Below the pieces are notes generated by a model. The model did not search any database. It was not told where the DNA came from and saw only the letters and a program-made list of their open reading frames with translations. Positions 8,301 through 17,252 of a DNA stretch of 64,000 nucleotides are shown piece by piece (within the stretch, counting starts at the first letter, position 1; each line of letters opens with the position of its first letter). The position numbers were made by a program, and so were the translations under genes. Location: NCBI GenBank assembly GCA_051252515.1, contig JBPOFS010000001.1, positions 744,001 to 808,000 on the forward strand, in the 5' to 3' direction. Source of the DNA: UBA5078 sp051252515 (lineage in GTDB: Bacteria; Pseudomonadota; Gammaproteobacteria; Pseudomonadales; Pseudohongiellaceae).

Positions 8301-10436
8301 TTACGCCCTGCGCCAGCGGAAGAATCGTTCAGCCCAGGGCAGTAACTTCGTAGGAATGCGTGCACTACGCCACGCATTTGCCGTGAACCGATTAGCTTCG
8401 GAAAGCGTTGGGTAGATGTGCGTCGTCGCGGCAATCTTCTTCAATCCCAAGCCATGAGTCATAGCCAATACAAACTCTGTTAACAACTCCCCGGCGTGAT
8501 AGCCGACAATCGTTGCCCCGAGAATACGATCACTGCCAGGCGCGGTTAGCACTTTAACGAACCCATGAGCCTCGTTATCGGCAATAGCACGATCCAAATC
8601 ATCAATCCCGTAATGCGTTAATTCATAAGGGATGTCTTGTTCTTTCGCTTCCTGTTCGCTCAAACCAACACGTGCCACCTCTGGATCCGTAAATGTGGCC
8701 CACGGCACTACTTTATAATTGATACGGAACTTCTTTAAACCATCAAGCAGCGCATTGAGCACCGCAAACCACGCCTGATACGACGCCATATGGGTGAACT
8801 GATAAGGACCAGCCACATCGCCACACGCATAAATATTGGGGTACACCGTTTGCAGGTACTGATTCACTTCGATGGTGCCGCGTTGCGACAATGGCATCTT
8901 CAAGGCTTCCAAACCAAAGCCTTCCACATTCGCTTTACGGCCAATGGCAATTAAGACTTTATCGAATGCTAATGTGCGCGTCTCATCATCACTCTTCACA
9001 GTGAGCACGCCACCGTCGCCATCACGAGCAAACGCATCTGCTTTGAAACCGGTAAGTACGGTTATGCCATCATCTGTGAATCGACGCATCACCGCAGCGG
9101 CAACATCTTCGTCTTCTCTAGGCATAATTCTAGGCGCTTGATCAACGATTGTGACCTGCGCCCCTAGGCGTGAAAAACTTTGCGCTAACTCACAACCAAT
9201 TGGGCCAGCCCCTAGCACTAGCAGACGTTTTGGCAGCTCACGCAAATCCCACAAAGAATCAGATGTGAGATATTCCACTTGATCCAAGCCTGCAATTGGC
9301 GGCACGAAAGGACGAGCCCCCGTTGCCACTACAATTGATCGAGTGGTAATTTCACGATCACCCACTTGCACAGTCCAAGGAGAGGTAATCATCGCCTCGC
9401 CTGAGACACAATCCACTCCTAAAGAAGTATAACGTTCAACCGAATCGTGAGGCTCAATGGCCTTCACTACCGACTGAATGCGCTCCATCACTTTAGGAAA
9501 ATTCACAGTTCCGCTCGCGCCGTCTATCCCAAACTCTGAGGCGCGTTTTATATAATCGGCGATTCTTGCACTTCTAATGATGGCCTTGCTGGGGACACAG
9601 CCTGTATTGAGACAATCACCACCCATGCGATGTTTCTCAATCAAAATGACTTTCGCTTTAGCCCCTGCTGCGATAATCGAAGACACCAGACCCGCCGAAC
9701 CAGCGCCAATCACAACAACGTTCGCGTCAAACTTTTTAGGCTTTTTAAATGTGACCGGTACTTTTGCACGACGAACAAACGACAATATCGCTTTCGTTAT
9801 CCAAGGTAGAATCCCCAGCAATGCAAATGATAAGACAATCGGCAAACTCACTAGCCCAGATAAGGATTCAATTTGTCCAAGCTCGGAGCCTGCGTTTACG
9901 TAAACAGCGGTGCCTAACAACATGCCAAGCTGGCTAACTATGAAATAGGTTCCCACTTTGATTGGGGCCAAACCCATCAATAGATTCACTAAGAAAAACG
10001 GGAACACTGGAACCATTCGCAAACTGAACAAATAGAAAGCGCCGTCTTTTTCAACACCAGCATTGATCGCTTTCAACGAAGAAGAGAACTTTTGCTGCAC
10101 CCAATCTTTTAATAATAGCCGAGAGGTAAGGAATGCGAGCGTGGCACCAATCGTGCTGGCGAACGAGACAATCACTGTGCCCCATAACAAACCAAATATT
10201 GCCCCGCCAACAAGTGTCACTACTGCCGCGCCAGGAATTGAGAGCGCAGTGACTGTGATATAGGCTAAAAAGTAGATACTGGCAGCCGAAACGAAATTCT
10301 CATTGGCATACTGCTGGATCGTACTCAACTGTGACTGCACATAAGCGAGCGTCAAAAACTGCCCTAGGTCAAAAATAAAATAGGCAGCGATTGCTGCCGC
10401 TATTAATGCAGCAAGTACTATCTTCAATTTACTCAT
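8301..10436 (-). CDS. Fusion of VTT/DedA-like membrane domain and FAD disulfide oxidoreductase (MerA/Lpd-like)
   Basis: The product is about 711 residues. Residues 1-225 form a TVP38/TMEM64 (VTT, DedA-like) membrane domain with five or six hydrophobic segments and a GAAVVTLVGGAIFG re-entrant-like motif. Residues 235-711 form a class I pyridine nucleotide-disulfide oxidoreductase: FAD-binding VVIGAGSAGL, redox disulfide GGDCLNTGCVPSKA, NAD(P)-binding VLGAGPIGCELAQ, FAD motif ACGDVAG, and a dimerisation domain with HIYPTLSE. I prefer the ATG at 10436 because an AAAGAGA ribosome binding site precedes it; an in-frame GTG at 10460 is the alternative. The substrate is unknown; quinone, thiol or metal reduction at the membrane are possible. 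Confidence 0.88.
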   Translation of the reverse strand: MSKLKIVLAALIAAAIAAYFIFDLGQFLTLAYVQSQLSTIQQYANENFVSAASIYFLAYITVTALSIPGAAVVTLVGGAIFGLLWGTVIVSFASTIGATLAFLTSRLLLKDWVQQKFSSSLKAINAGVEKDGAFYLFSLRMVPVFPFFLVNLLMGLAPIKVGTYFIVSQLGMLLGTAVYVNAGSELGQIESLSGLVSLPIVLSFALLGILPWITKAILSFVRRAKVPVTFKKPKKFDANVVVIGAGSAGLVSSIIAAGAKAKVILIEKHRMGGDCLNTGCVPSKAIIRSARIADYIKRASEFGIDGASGTVNFPKVMERIQSVVKAIEPHDSVERYTSLGVDCVSGEAMITSPWTVQVGDREITTRSIVVATGARPFVPPIAGLDQVEYLTSDSLWDLRELPKRLLVLGAGPIGCELAQSFSRLGAQVTIVDQAPRIMPREDEDVAAAVMRRFTDDGITVLTGFKADAFARDGDGGVLTVKSDDETRTLAFDKVLIAIGRKANVEGFGLEALKMPLSQRGTIEVNQYLQTVYPNIYACGDVAGPYQFTHMASYQAWFAVLNALLDGLKKFRINYKVVPWATFTDPEVARVGLSEQEAKEQDIPYELTHYGIDDLDRAIADNEAHGFVKVLTAPGSDRILGATIVGYHAGELLTEFVLAMTHGLGLKKIAATTHIYPTLSEANRFTANAWRSARIPTKLLPWAERFFRWRRA

Positions 10437-10579
10437 AAAGTTCTCTTTTTTTGAATTCACTACCTACTTGACTGCATGCAGGTCCAGAAGGTTACAACGT
10501 TTTGCTATTTATTCTTGCCACCAATGATTGTTATGCTATAGATCAACACATTTACCGCTAACCGCGCGAGAAATTTAAA

Positions 10580-11608
10580 GTGCCAAACCATACCACAAAA
10601 CCCGCCTCAAGCTTTGCTCGTCAATTCCCTGCTACAAGAATGCGCCGTATGCGCCGCGACGAGTTTAGCCGCCGTTTGATGCGCGAGAATCGCTTAAGCA
10701 CCGATGACCTTATATTCCCCATGTTTGTTGTCGAGGGAAGCGAACAGCGCCAAGCCATTGCGTCGATGCCTGATATTTTCCGCTTCAGTATTGATGAGCT
10801 TCTGAAAGAGGCTGCCGAACTGGTGGACCTTGGCATCCCCGCTGTCGCACTGTTCCCTTCCCCGCATGCCGACACTAAGTCCTTAGACGGGCACGAGGCA
10901 TGGAACCCAGAGGGCCTCGTTCAACGTGCCGTTAAAGCATTGAAAGCGAACTTCCCCGATTTAGGGGTTATTACAGATGTCGCATTAGACCCTTATACGA
11001 CGCACGGACAAGATGGGATTATCGATGATGCCGCCTATGTGGTAAATGATGTCACTGTCGAAGCCTTGATTAAACAAGCCTTATCTCATGCGCGCGCGGG
11101 CGCCGACATCGTGGCCCCCTCTGACATGATGGATGGCCGAATTGCAGGTATTCGCGAGGCCTTAGAACAAGAAGGCTTCATTCATACGCGCATACTTGCC
11201 TATTCCGCTAAGTATGCCTCCAGCTATTACGGGCCATTCCGCGACGCTGTGGGTTCAAGCGGGAACTTGGGCAAGGCCGATAAACGCACCTACCAAATGG
11301 ACATTGGCAACTCAGATGAAGCCCTTCATGAAGTCGCGCTAGACCTTGCCGAAGGTGCCGATATGGTGATGATAAAGCCAGGAATGCCTTATTTGGACAT
11401 CGTTCACCGAGTCAAAGAAGAATTTGGGGCCCCTACATTTGTCTATCAAGTCAGTGGCGAGTACGCCATGCATATGGCGGCTGTACAAAATGGCTGGCTC
11501 GATGAAACGGCAGTAGCGATCGAATCACTTGTGTCGATTAAGCGGGCAGGTGCCGATGCGATTTTGACGTATTTCGCCAAAAAAGTGGCCATAGCACTCA
11601 AGGCTTAA
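10580..11608 (+). CDS. hemB: Delta-aminolevulinic acid dehydratase (porphobilinogen synthase)
   Basis: A 342-residue HemB. It condenses two aminolevulinate molecules to porphobilinogen. Both Schiff-base lysines are visible, in LAYSAKYASSYYGPF and MVMIKPGMPYLD. The metal segment reads DVALDPYTTHGQDGI, with aspartates where zinc enzymes have cysteines, so this is the Mg-type enzyme seen in Pseudomonas. The start is GTG at 10580. The next pathway steps, hemC and hemD, are in the operon at 17.2-19.0 kb. Confidence 0.95.
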   Translation: MPNHTTKPASSFARQFPATRMRRMRRDEFSRRLMRENRLSTDDLIFPMFVVEGSEQRQAIASMPDIFRFSIDELLKEAAELVDLGIPAVALFPSPHADTKSLDGHEAWNPEGLVQRAVKALKANFPDLGVITDVALDPYTTHGQDGIIDDAAYVVNDVTVEALIKQALSHARAGADIVAPSDMMDGRIAGIREALEQEGFIHTRILAYSAKYASSYYGPFRDAVGSSGNLGKADKRTYQMDIGNSDEALHEVALDLAEGADMVMIKPGMPYLDIVHRVKEEFGAPTFVYQVSGEYAMHMAAVQNGWLDETAVAIESLVSIKRAGADAILTYFAKKVAIALKA

Positions 11609-11640
11609 TGCAAAAACTATGTAATAAGAGCACTTCACAC

Positions 11641-11668
11641 TTGAATCCATCAATACAGCCCTTATCAT
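11641..11668 (+). promoter_or_regulatory. Predicted sigma-70 promoter for trxA
   Basis: TTGAAT at 11641-11646 and TATCAT at 11663-11668 are separated by 16 bases. They lie about 75 bases upstream of the trxA start, in the gap after hemB. This is a pattern match only. Confidence 0.4.
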
Positions 11669-11741
11669 AGTCTACTACTGCGAAAGCAACGCAAACTCTA
11701 TAACGGATAGGCGCTATCCCACAATTTAAGGAATGTTAAGT

Positions 11742-12068
11742 ATGAGCGACAACATCGTTCAAGTCTCCGATGCCAGTTTTGACAAAGACGTATTACAAGC
11801 TTCTGGCCCCGTATTGGTTGATTTCTGGGCTGAGTGGTGTGGTCCTTGCAAGATGATTGCGCCCGTTCTAGAAGAACTCGCTGAAGAATATAGCGGCAAG
11901 CTCACAATCGCTAAGCTGAATATTGATTCAAATAAAGAAACTGCACCTAAGTACGGAATTCGCGGAATTCCTACATTACTGCTTTTCAAAGATGGCGAGC
12001 TCGCTGGCACAAAAGTAGGTGCGCTTTCACGCACTCAACTAGCCGCATTTATCGATAGCGTTATCTAG
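11742..12068 (+). CDS. trxA: Thioredoxin 1
   Basis: A 108-residue thioredoxin with the active site WCGPCK (around residues 31-36), the cis-proline motif GIPTLLLF and the FWAEW strand. It reduces protein disulfides with electrons from thioredoxin reductase. The ATG at 11742 is preferred over the in-frame ATG at 11733, because the TAAGGA ribosome binding site (11727-11732) is 9 bases from the former and directly abuts the latter. A strong terminator follows the gene, and rho is downstream; trxA-rho adjacency is common in gammaproteobacteria. Confidence 0.97.
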   Translation: MSDNIVQVSDASFDKDVLQASGPVLVDFWAEWCGPCKMIAPVLEELAEEYSGKLTIAKLNIDSNKETAPKYGIRGIPTLLLFKDGELAGTKVGALSRTQLAAFIDSVI

Positions 12069-12077
12069 CGCTAGGCT

Positions 12078-12115
12078 GCTTTGCCCTGCCTATAACTTGC
12101 AGGGCAAAGCGTTTG
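12078..12115 (+). terminator. Rho-independent terminator after trxA
   Basis: A perfect 12-base-pair stem, GCTTTGCCCTGC (12078-12089) with its complement at 12099-12110, surrounds a 9-base loop and is followed by GTTTG. The stem is strong; the T-run is short. Confidence 0.75.
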
Positions 12116-12435
12116 CTAAACGAGCATTTGACTACAATTCCCATGTCAGTCAGCAATCTGCGTAACAAATAAAGACAAAGTTTTTCTGGACAGCACGATT
12201 TACACGCTCTATATTGCATCCATCGTCTCGTTCGACTGACGACCTTATCTCTTATCTACACAGCTCCAAAGCAACGCTTTTTAGCAAAACCCATAGATAT
12301 ATAATTTAATAACAGCCAAACCATTCTGTTTAAAATCCTAACAAGCTGTATGACCTTGACGCCTAACCTTTGGTTCTGTGCATCTGTATTGGTCAAAGCC
12401 TGTCCTTACCTCACAAACCTACGTATCAAATCATC
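12111..12435 (+). other. Long untranslated leader and promoter region of rho
   Basis: This stretch between the trxA terminator and the rho ATG holds no credible gene. An in-frame upstream extension of rho from 12370 has no support, because Rho is normally 419 residues from the ATG at 12436. From the predicted promoter at 12187-12215, the leader would be about 215 bases. Escherichia coli rho also has a long leader through which Rho attenuates its own transcription; similar autoregulation here is inferred. Confidence 0.5.
12187..12215 (+). promoter_or_regulatory. Predicted sigma-70 promoter of rho
   Basis: TGGACA at 12187-12192 and TATATT at 12210-12215 are separated by exactly 17 bases, a close match to the consensus. 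Nothing else in the gap looks as good. Confidence 0.5.
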
Positions 12436-13695
12436 ATGAATCTAACCGACTTAAAAAAACAACCAATAGCAGATCTCTTGAATACAGCCCAAGAAATGGG
12501 TCTAGATAACCTTTCAAGAACACGCAAACAAGACATCATCTTTGCAATCCTTAAGAAACACGCCAAAAATGGCGAAGATATCTCCGGTGACGGGGTATTG
12601 GAAATACTGCAAGACGGCTTCGGCTTCTTACGCTCCGCAGACTCCTCTTACCTTGCTGGCCCCGACGATATTTATGTTTCTCCAAGTCAGATTCGCCGAT
12701 TCAACTTACGCACAGGTGACACAGTCGCTGGTAAGATTCGGCCTCCGAAAGATGGTGAGCGCTACTTCGCGCTGCTAAAGATCTCTGAAGTTAATTTCTC
12801 GAAACCTGAAAACTCCAAGCAAAAAATCCTGTTCGAAAACCTCACTCCGCTATTCCCAACAGAGCGTCTACGCTTGGAAATAGGCAATGGCAGCACTGAG
12901 GATTTGAGTGCGCGCACAATTGATCTCACGGCGCCCATTGGCAAAGGCCAACGCGGTTTGATCGTGTCGCCACCTAAAGCAGGTAAAACTTTTATCCTGC
13001 AGAACATTGCCTCATCTATCGCCAGAAACAACCCTGAGTGTCGACTCATTGTGTTGCTCATCGATGAACGTCCTGAGGAAGTGACCGAAATGCAACGCTC
13101 CGTGCGTGGCGAAGTGGTCGCCAGTACATTCGATGAGCCTCCTGCCCGTCACGTCCAAGTAGCAGAGATGGTCATTGAAAAAGCAAAACGCCTTGTAGAG
13201 CACAAAGAAGATGTTGTTATTCTTCTCGACTCGATCACCCGTCTTGCTCGCGCCTATAACACTATCGTGCCCTCTTCGGGCAAAGTGTTAACCGGCGGTG
13301 TCGATGCTCACGCATTGGAACGCCCTAAGCGCTTTTTCGGTGCAGCCCGTAACCTTGAAGAAGGCGGCAGCTTAACCATCATCGCAACGGCCCTTGTAGA
13401 AACGGGCTCGAAGATGGACGAAGTGATCTACGAAGAGTTCAAAGGCACGGGTAACATGGAGCTGCATCTCGACCGCAAAATTGCCGAGAAACGCATCTAC
13501 CCAGCTATCAATGTCCGCCGCTCTGGCACACGTCGCGAAGAGCTTCTTACTACTGAAGAAGAACTACAACGCATGTGGATCTTACGCAAGATTCTAAGCT
13601 CCATGGAAGACGTGCAAGCCACAGAGTTCATCCTTGATAAACTCAAAGACACAAAGACCAACGACGAGTTCTTCAACTCAATGAAGCGCAAATAG
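12436..13695 (+). CDS. rho: Transcription termination factor Rho
   Basis: Starting at the ATG at 12436, the protein is 419 residues, the same length as Escherichia coli Rho. It begins with MNLTDLKKQPIADLL. The N-terminal helix bundle and cold-shock-like RNA-binding domain (GDGVLEILQDGFGFLRS) come first. The ATPase follows, with Walker A SPPKAGKT near residue 180, Walker B VVILLDSITRLARAYN and the Q/R-loop sequence GKVLTGGVDAHAL. Rho is an RNA helicase hexamer that ends transcription. The gene is separated from trxA by a 366-base leader region. Confidence 0.98.
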   Translation: MNLTDLKKQPIADLLNTAQEMGLDNLSRTRKQDIIFAILKKHAKNGEDISGDGVLEILQDGFGFLRSADSSYLAGPDDIYVSPSQIRRFNLRTGDTVAGKIRPPKDGERYFALLKISEVNFSKPENSKQKILFENLTPLFPTERLRLEIGNGSTEDLSARTIDLTAPIGKGQRGLIVSPPKAGKTFILQNIASSIARNNPECRLIVLLIDERPEEVTEMQRSVRGEVVASTFDEPPARHVQVAEMVIEKAKRLVEHKEDVVILLDSITRLARAYNTIVPSSGKVLTGGVDAHALERPKRFFGAARNLEEGGSLTIIATALVETGSKMDEVIYEEFKGTGNMELHLDRKIAEKRIYPAINVRRSGTRREELLTTEEELQRMWILRKILSSMEDVQATEFILDKLKDTKTNDEFFNSMKRK

Positions 13696-13704
13696 TCAAC
13701 GCCT

Positions 13705-13736
13705 CGCTCGGCGCAAGAAACCCTCTTCGCCGAGCG
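13705..13736 (+). terminator. Hairpin after rho, possible weak terminator
   Basis: CGCTCGGCG at 13705-13713 pairs perfectly with CGCCGAGCG at 13728-13736 across a 14-base loop. The following bases (CTTGCTGT) are not a T-run, so termination may be partial and ubiD may be partly co-transcribed. Confidence 0.4.
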
Positions 13737-13774
13737 CTTGCTGTACTGCACTTCACTTCTCGGAGTCTCCCTAC

Positions 13775-15256
13775 ATGCCGTGCAAAGACCTACGTGAATT
13801 CATTGCACTTCTAGAAAAAGAAGGCGATCTCAAACGCATCACCATTGAGGTAGACCCTGTACTAGAGGTCACCGAAATTTCCGATCGCACCTTGCGTGCA
13901 AATGGCCCCGCATTATTATTTGAGAACCTTAAAGGTTCTGATTACCCCATGCTCGCTAATCTGTTTGGTCACCCGCGTCGCGTGGCGCTGGCTATGGGCC
14001 AAAAAGATTTGCAGGGCTTGCGCGATGTCGGACACTTGCTCGCATTTCTCAAAGAGCCTACTCCACCGAAGGGCTGGAAAGATCTTTGGAAAAATTTGCC
14101 TTCCTATCGACAAGTGTTGAACATCGCACCCGATGTGAAAAAAAATGCCCCTTGCCGTGAAGTCATTATCGAAAAAGACGATATCGATCTACGCAAATTC
14201 CCCATCCAAACTTGCTGGCCAGGGGATGTAGCCCCATTGGTAACGTGGCCACTAGTGATCACCCGGGGACCAGAAAAAGAGCGACAGAATCTTGGCATCT
14301 ATCGCATGCAACTTATTGGTCGTAACAAGCTGATTATGCGCTGGCTCTCTCATCGCGGCGGAGCACTAGATTTTCGTGAGTGGCAGATAAAGCACCCTGG
14401 GGAACCCTTCCCTGTTTCCATCGCCATAGGCGCAGATCCAGCGACGATTCTCGCAACCGTGACGCCAATCCCCGACACCTTGTCGGAATATGCCTTTGCA
14501 GGCCTGCTACGCGGCGAGAAAACAGAAGTGATCCAATGCCTTACCAATGACCTTCAGGTTCCCGCTAGCGCGGAGATCGTTCTTGAGGGCGTCATCGAGC
14601 CCGATGAAATGGCAGAAGAAGGTCCTTATGGGGATCACACAGGCTATTACAATGAGGTTGAACGCTTCCCAGTTTTCACTGTGAAGAAAATGACCCACCG
14701 TAAAGATCCAATCTATCACAGCACCTATACTGGCCGACCACCTGATGAGCCCGCGATGTTGGGCGTTGCGCTTAACGAAGTGTTCATTCCGTTGATTCAA
14801 AAACAATACCCCGAGATTGTTGATTTCTATCTTCCCCCGGAAGGCTGCTCTTATCGCATGGCGATCATTAGCATCAAGAAACAATATCCAGGGCATGCCA
14901 AAAGAATCATGATGGGCGCATGGTCGTTTCTGCGGCAATTCATGTACACCAAATTTGTGATCATTGTCGATGACGATGTGAACTGCCGCGATTGGAACGA
15001 TGTGGTGTGGGCAATGACTACGCGCATGGATCCTGCTCGCGATACGGTCATGGTTGAAAACACTCCCATCGACTATCTGGATTTCGCCTCACCGGTCTCT
15101 GGCTTAGGCTCGAAGATGGGAATGGATGCCACCAATAAGTGGCCGGGGGAAACTACTCGCGAGTGGGGCACTTCGATTAGTATGACTGATGAAGTCAAAC
15201 AACGTGTTGATGAAATATGGGACGAGCTCGGAATTACAGACCCTCAAGAAGGCTGA
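13775..15256 (+). CDS. ubiD: UbiD prenylated-FMN decarboxylase (ubiquinone synthesis)
   Basis: A 493-residue 3-octaprenyl-4-hydroxybenzoate carboxy-lyase; the family is about 490 residues. It removes the carboxyl group from the ubiquinone precursor using prenylated FMN made by UbiX. Characteristic stretches include the start LREFIALLEKEGDLKRI, the NLGIYRMQ motif, EGPYGDHTGYYN with the catalytic acid, and the C-terminal KWPGE motif. No ubiX is in the window. The stop overlaps the convergent hemY-like gene by 13 bases. Confidence 0.95.
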   Translation: MPCKDLREFIALLEKEGDLKRITIEVDPVLEVTEISDRTLRANGPALLFENLKGSDYPMLANLFGHPRRVALAMGQKDLQGLRDVGHLLAFLKEPTPPKGWKDLWKNLPSYRQVLNIAPDVKKNAPCREVIIEKDDIDLRKFPIQTCWPGDVAPLVTWPLVITRGPEKERQNLGIYRMQLIGRNKLIMRWLSHRGGALDFREWQIKHPGEPFPVSIAIGADPATILATVTPIPDTLSEYAFAGLLRGEKTEVIQCLTNDLQVPASAEIVLEGVIEPDEMAEEGPYGDHTGYYNEVERFPVFTVKKMTHRKDPIYHSTYTGRPPDEPAMLGVALNEVFIPLIQKQYPEIVDFYLPPEGCSYRMAIISIKKQYPGHAKRIMMGAWSFLRQFMYTKFVIIVDDDVNCRDWNDVVWAMTTRMDPARDTVMVENTPIDYLDFASPVSGLGSKMGMDATNKWPGETTREWGTSISMTDEVKQRVDEIWDELGITDPQEG

Positions 15257-16086
15257 GGGTAATCGGGTAAATTTTTACTCACAAGACGCGTCTCTTTCTG
15301 TAGATACAGCGCACTGCGACTTGGCTCTTTAAGGCTTTGTAGCAGTCGCGCTAGTTCCGCAAACACCTCTGGATTCCCTTGCGCTTGCAAACTTCGCTCA
15401 AAATATTTCCGCGCCTTTCCCCAAAGTTTATTCCGTAATGACAAACGCCCTAGAGCCATAAGCAACGGCGCATCAACTGGGCGTGACGGCACCCACTGCT
15501 CTGCTTTGTGCAATTGCGCCATGGCAGTACTATCTCCGGCACGCAAGCTAAGCAGGCTGTATCGAAGCAGCAAACTTTCGTCCCATCTGTGCTCCAATTC
15601 GGCTTCTAAAACTGCGACGGCATCGACAATAGCCTGATTTTTTTCCAGCACGTCGACATAGGCAATAATCACACTCGCCTCTTTTTCCGTTTTCTTAGTG
15701 CGCACTTTCCACATCTTGTGCAGCGCTGCAATGCTTAGAGCTTCACTTTTGTCTTTTATTAACTCCTGCCTAAGATCTTCGTGTAAAGCCTGACATAAAT
15801 CCAAATCCGAAAGTGAAATCTTATGAGCCCGCTTGTCGACTTGCGATTGCGTCCATGTTCGACCTGCACGAAACAACCGCAACGGGTTTATCCAATCGAG
15901 CAACAAAAGGGAGACTCGTAACAGGATAAAGAGTGCGATGATTGCCACGAACAATGCAAACAGGCTCGTTTCAAAAGTGTTGCCCGCTATAGCAATCATT
16001 AGGTAACCAGGATCGCGCGCTAGAAAAAGCGTTGCGAGAAGACCAATTACTAAAGCTAACAAACAATAAACGAATACCTTGATCAT
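15244..16086 (-). CDS. hemY: HemY-like inner-membrane protein with TPR-type helices
   Basis: A 280-residue protein with two N-terminal transmembrane segments (residues 2-22 and 38-66), followed by a helical repeat region. HemY proteins of this type are encoded after hemC-hemD-hemX in gammaproteobacteria; they are unrelated to Gram-positive protoporphyrinogen oxidase. The protein is shorter than the roughly 400 residues of Escherichia coli HemY. It is the last gene of the hemCDXY operon, 2 bases after hemX. Identity rests on topology and position. Confidence 0.8.
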   Translation of the reverse strand: MIKVFVYCLLALVIGLLATLFLARDPGYLMIAIAGNTFETSLFALFVAIIALFILLRVSLLLLDWINPLRLFRAGRTWTQSQVDKRAHKISLSDLDLCQALHEDLRQELIKDKSEALSIAALHKMWKVRTKKTEKEASVIIAYVDVLEKNQAIVDAVAVLEAELEHRWDESLLLRYSLLSLRAGDSTAMAQLHKAEQWVPSRPVDAPLLMALGRLSLRNKLWGKARKYFERSLQAQGNPEVFAELARLLQSLKEPSRSALYLQKETRLVSKNLPDYPQPS

Positions 16087-16088
16087 GT

Positions 16089-17252
16089 TTATTGCCCATC
16101 ACTGCGCACAGACTGAGTGCGCGTACTATTTAACTGCCGAAGCAACTCTAGAGAACGCGAAATATCTGGACGATTGGCGGCTACGTTGATATCAGCTAAC
16201 GTGGAGAGCTCACGCTGTAGTGTGCGGCCAACACCGGTATCAAGCGCAAAATAATTGGCAGTCCAGTTGGCTCCCTTTTGCAGACTTTCACGGTAGACCT
16301 CTGGCTCTTTCAACAACAATGCCAATTGCCCTTGCTCTACCATTAACCGCAGATTTTGTTTCAACACCGCCTCTTGTGGCGGCGCAAGTAACGCCTCTGG
16401 AGCTTCATCCCAACTCTGCCAAACAAAAATGGATTCCAACACCGCGAGACTACGATCAAACAAACTATCACCGCTCGTCACTGACGCGTCTCGAGCTTGG
16501 CTTAGTTGCGCGTTATAATTCTCAACCATGACGTCTCGCAATGAAAGTTGATCGATCATTGGCACTAAGTTATTGAGACGGGCATAGATCCCATTAACGT
16601 CGACATAGTCCATCGCGCGAACCGCTAACATCTCGCCGGCGAGAATATCGCGAACGCCTATCACTGACACTTCACCAGAGTCACTTAACATCTCATCCAC
16701 TGTAGACAGGATTAAGTAGGCAGAATCGCCATCGCCTTCTAGTTGCAGCTTTTGATTTGCTAAACGTAGAAGGTACTCAGCTTCACTCCATAATAGGTCG
16801 GTATTGGCACGCTCTTGTGGCAATGTGCTCAGTTGCGCTTGGAGGTTAGAGGCGTTGCGCGCCAAAGCGTTGATTCTATTTCCTACAGCCACATTGAGCT
16901 CTTCTAACATATCAGTGTTAGCTAGGTTGTCTGGCAACTGAAAAGGCTCAACCACGGTGATGGTTTCAGGGGTTTGTTTCTCAACGTTCGCAATGGCTTC
17001 TTCTAACGCTGCATTTTCACTCTGCAAGTCGGCGAGCACCGCCATCGTCTTCGCTTGCTCATAAAGTAGGAAACTGATCGCTGCGATCACAGGAACAAGC
17101 AGAACTGCGACAACAAAGAATCGCTGCACTCCATTCTTTCGCGACCGCGGTTTCGCGACATTATTGCGACTTAGCTCCTCCAACACACGAGACGTATCAC
17201 CTTTTACATTACTCGCATTAGGCTCAACATTTTTTTGTGTTGTGTCTGTCAC
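16089..17252 (-). CDS. hemX: HemX-like membrane protein
   Basis: A 387-residue protein with a cytoplasmic N-terminus, one transmembrane helix (about residues 43-66), a coiled coil (residues 70-95) and a large helical C-terminal domain containing DLLWSEAEYLLRLANQKL, a family hallmark. It is often annotated as a uroporphyrin-III methyltransferase, but the methyltransferase fold is not present. Its role in tetrapyrrole synthesis is unclear. It overlaps hemD by 4 bases. Confidence 0.9.
   Translation of the reverse strand: MTDTTQKNVEPNASNVKGDTSRVLEELSRNNVAKPRSRKNGVQRFFVVAVLLVPVIAAISFLLYEQAKTMAVLADLQSENAALEEAIANVEKQTPETITVVEPFQLPDNLANTDMLEELNVAVGNRINALARNASNLQAQLSTLPQERANTDLLWSEAEYLLRLANQKLQLEGDGDSAYLILSTVDEMLSDSGEVSVIGVRDILAGEMLAVRAMDYVDVNGIYARLNNLVPMIDQLSLRDVMVENYNAQLSQARDASVTSGDSLFDRSLAVLESIFVWQSWDEAPEALLAPPQEAVLKQNLRLMVEQGQLALLLKEPEVYRESLQKGANWTANYFALDTGVGRTLQRELSTLADINVAANRPDISRSLELLRQLNSTRTQSVRSDGQ

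Noticed and set aside
12370..12435. N-terminal extension of Rho by 22 residues
   Set aside because: Rho begins at the ATG at 12436 in the family and gives the usual 419 residues; the extension has no ribosome binding site.
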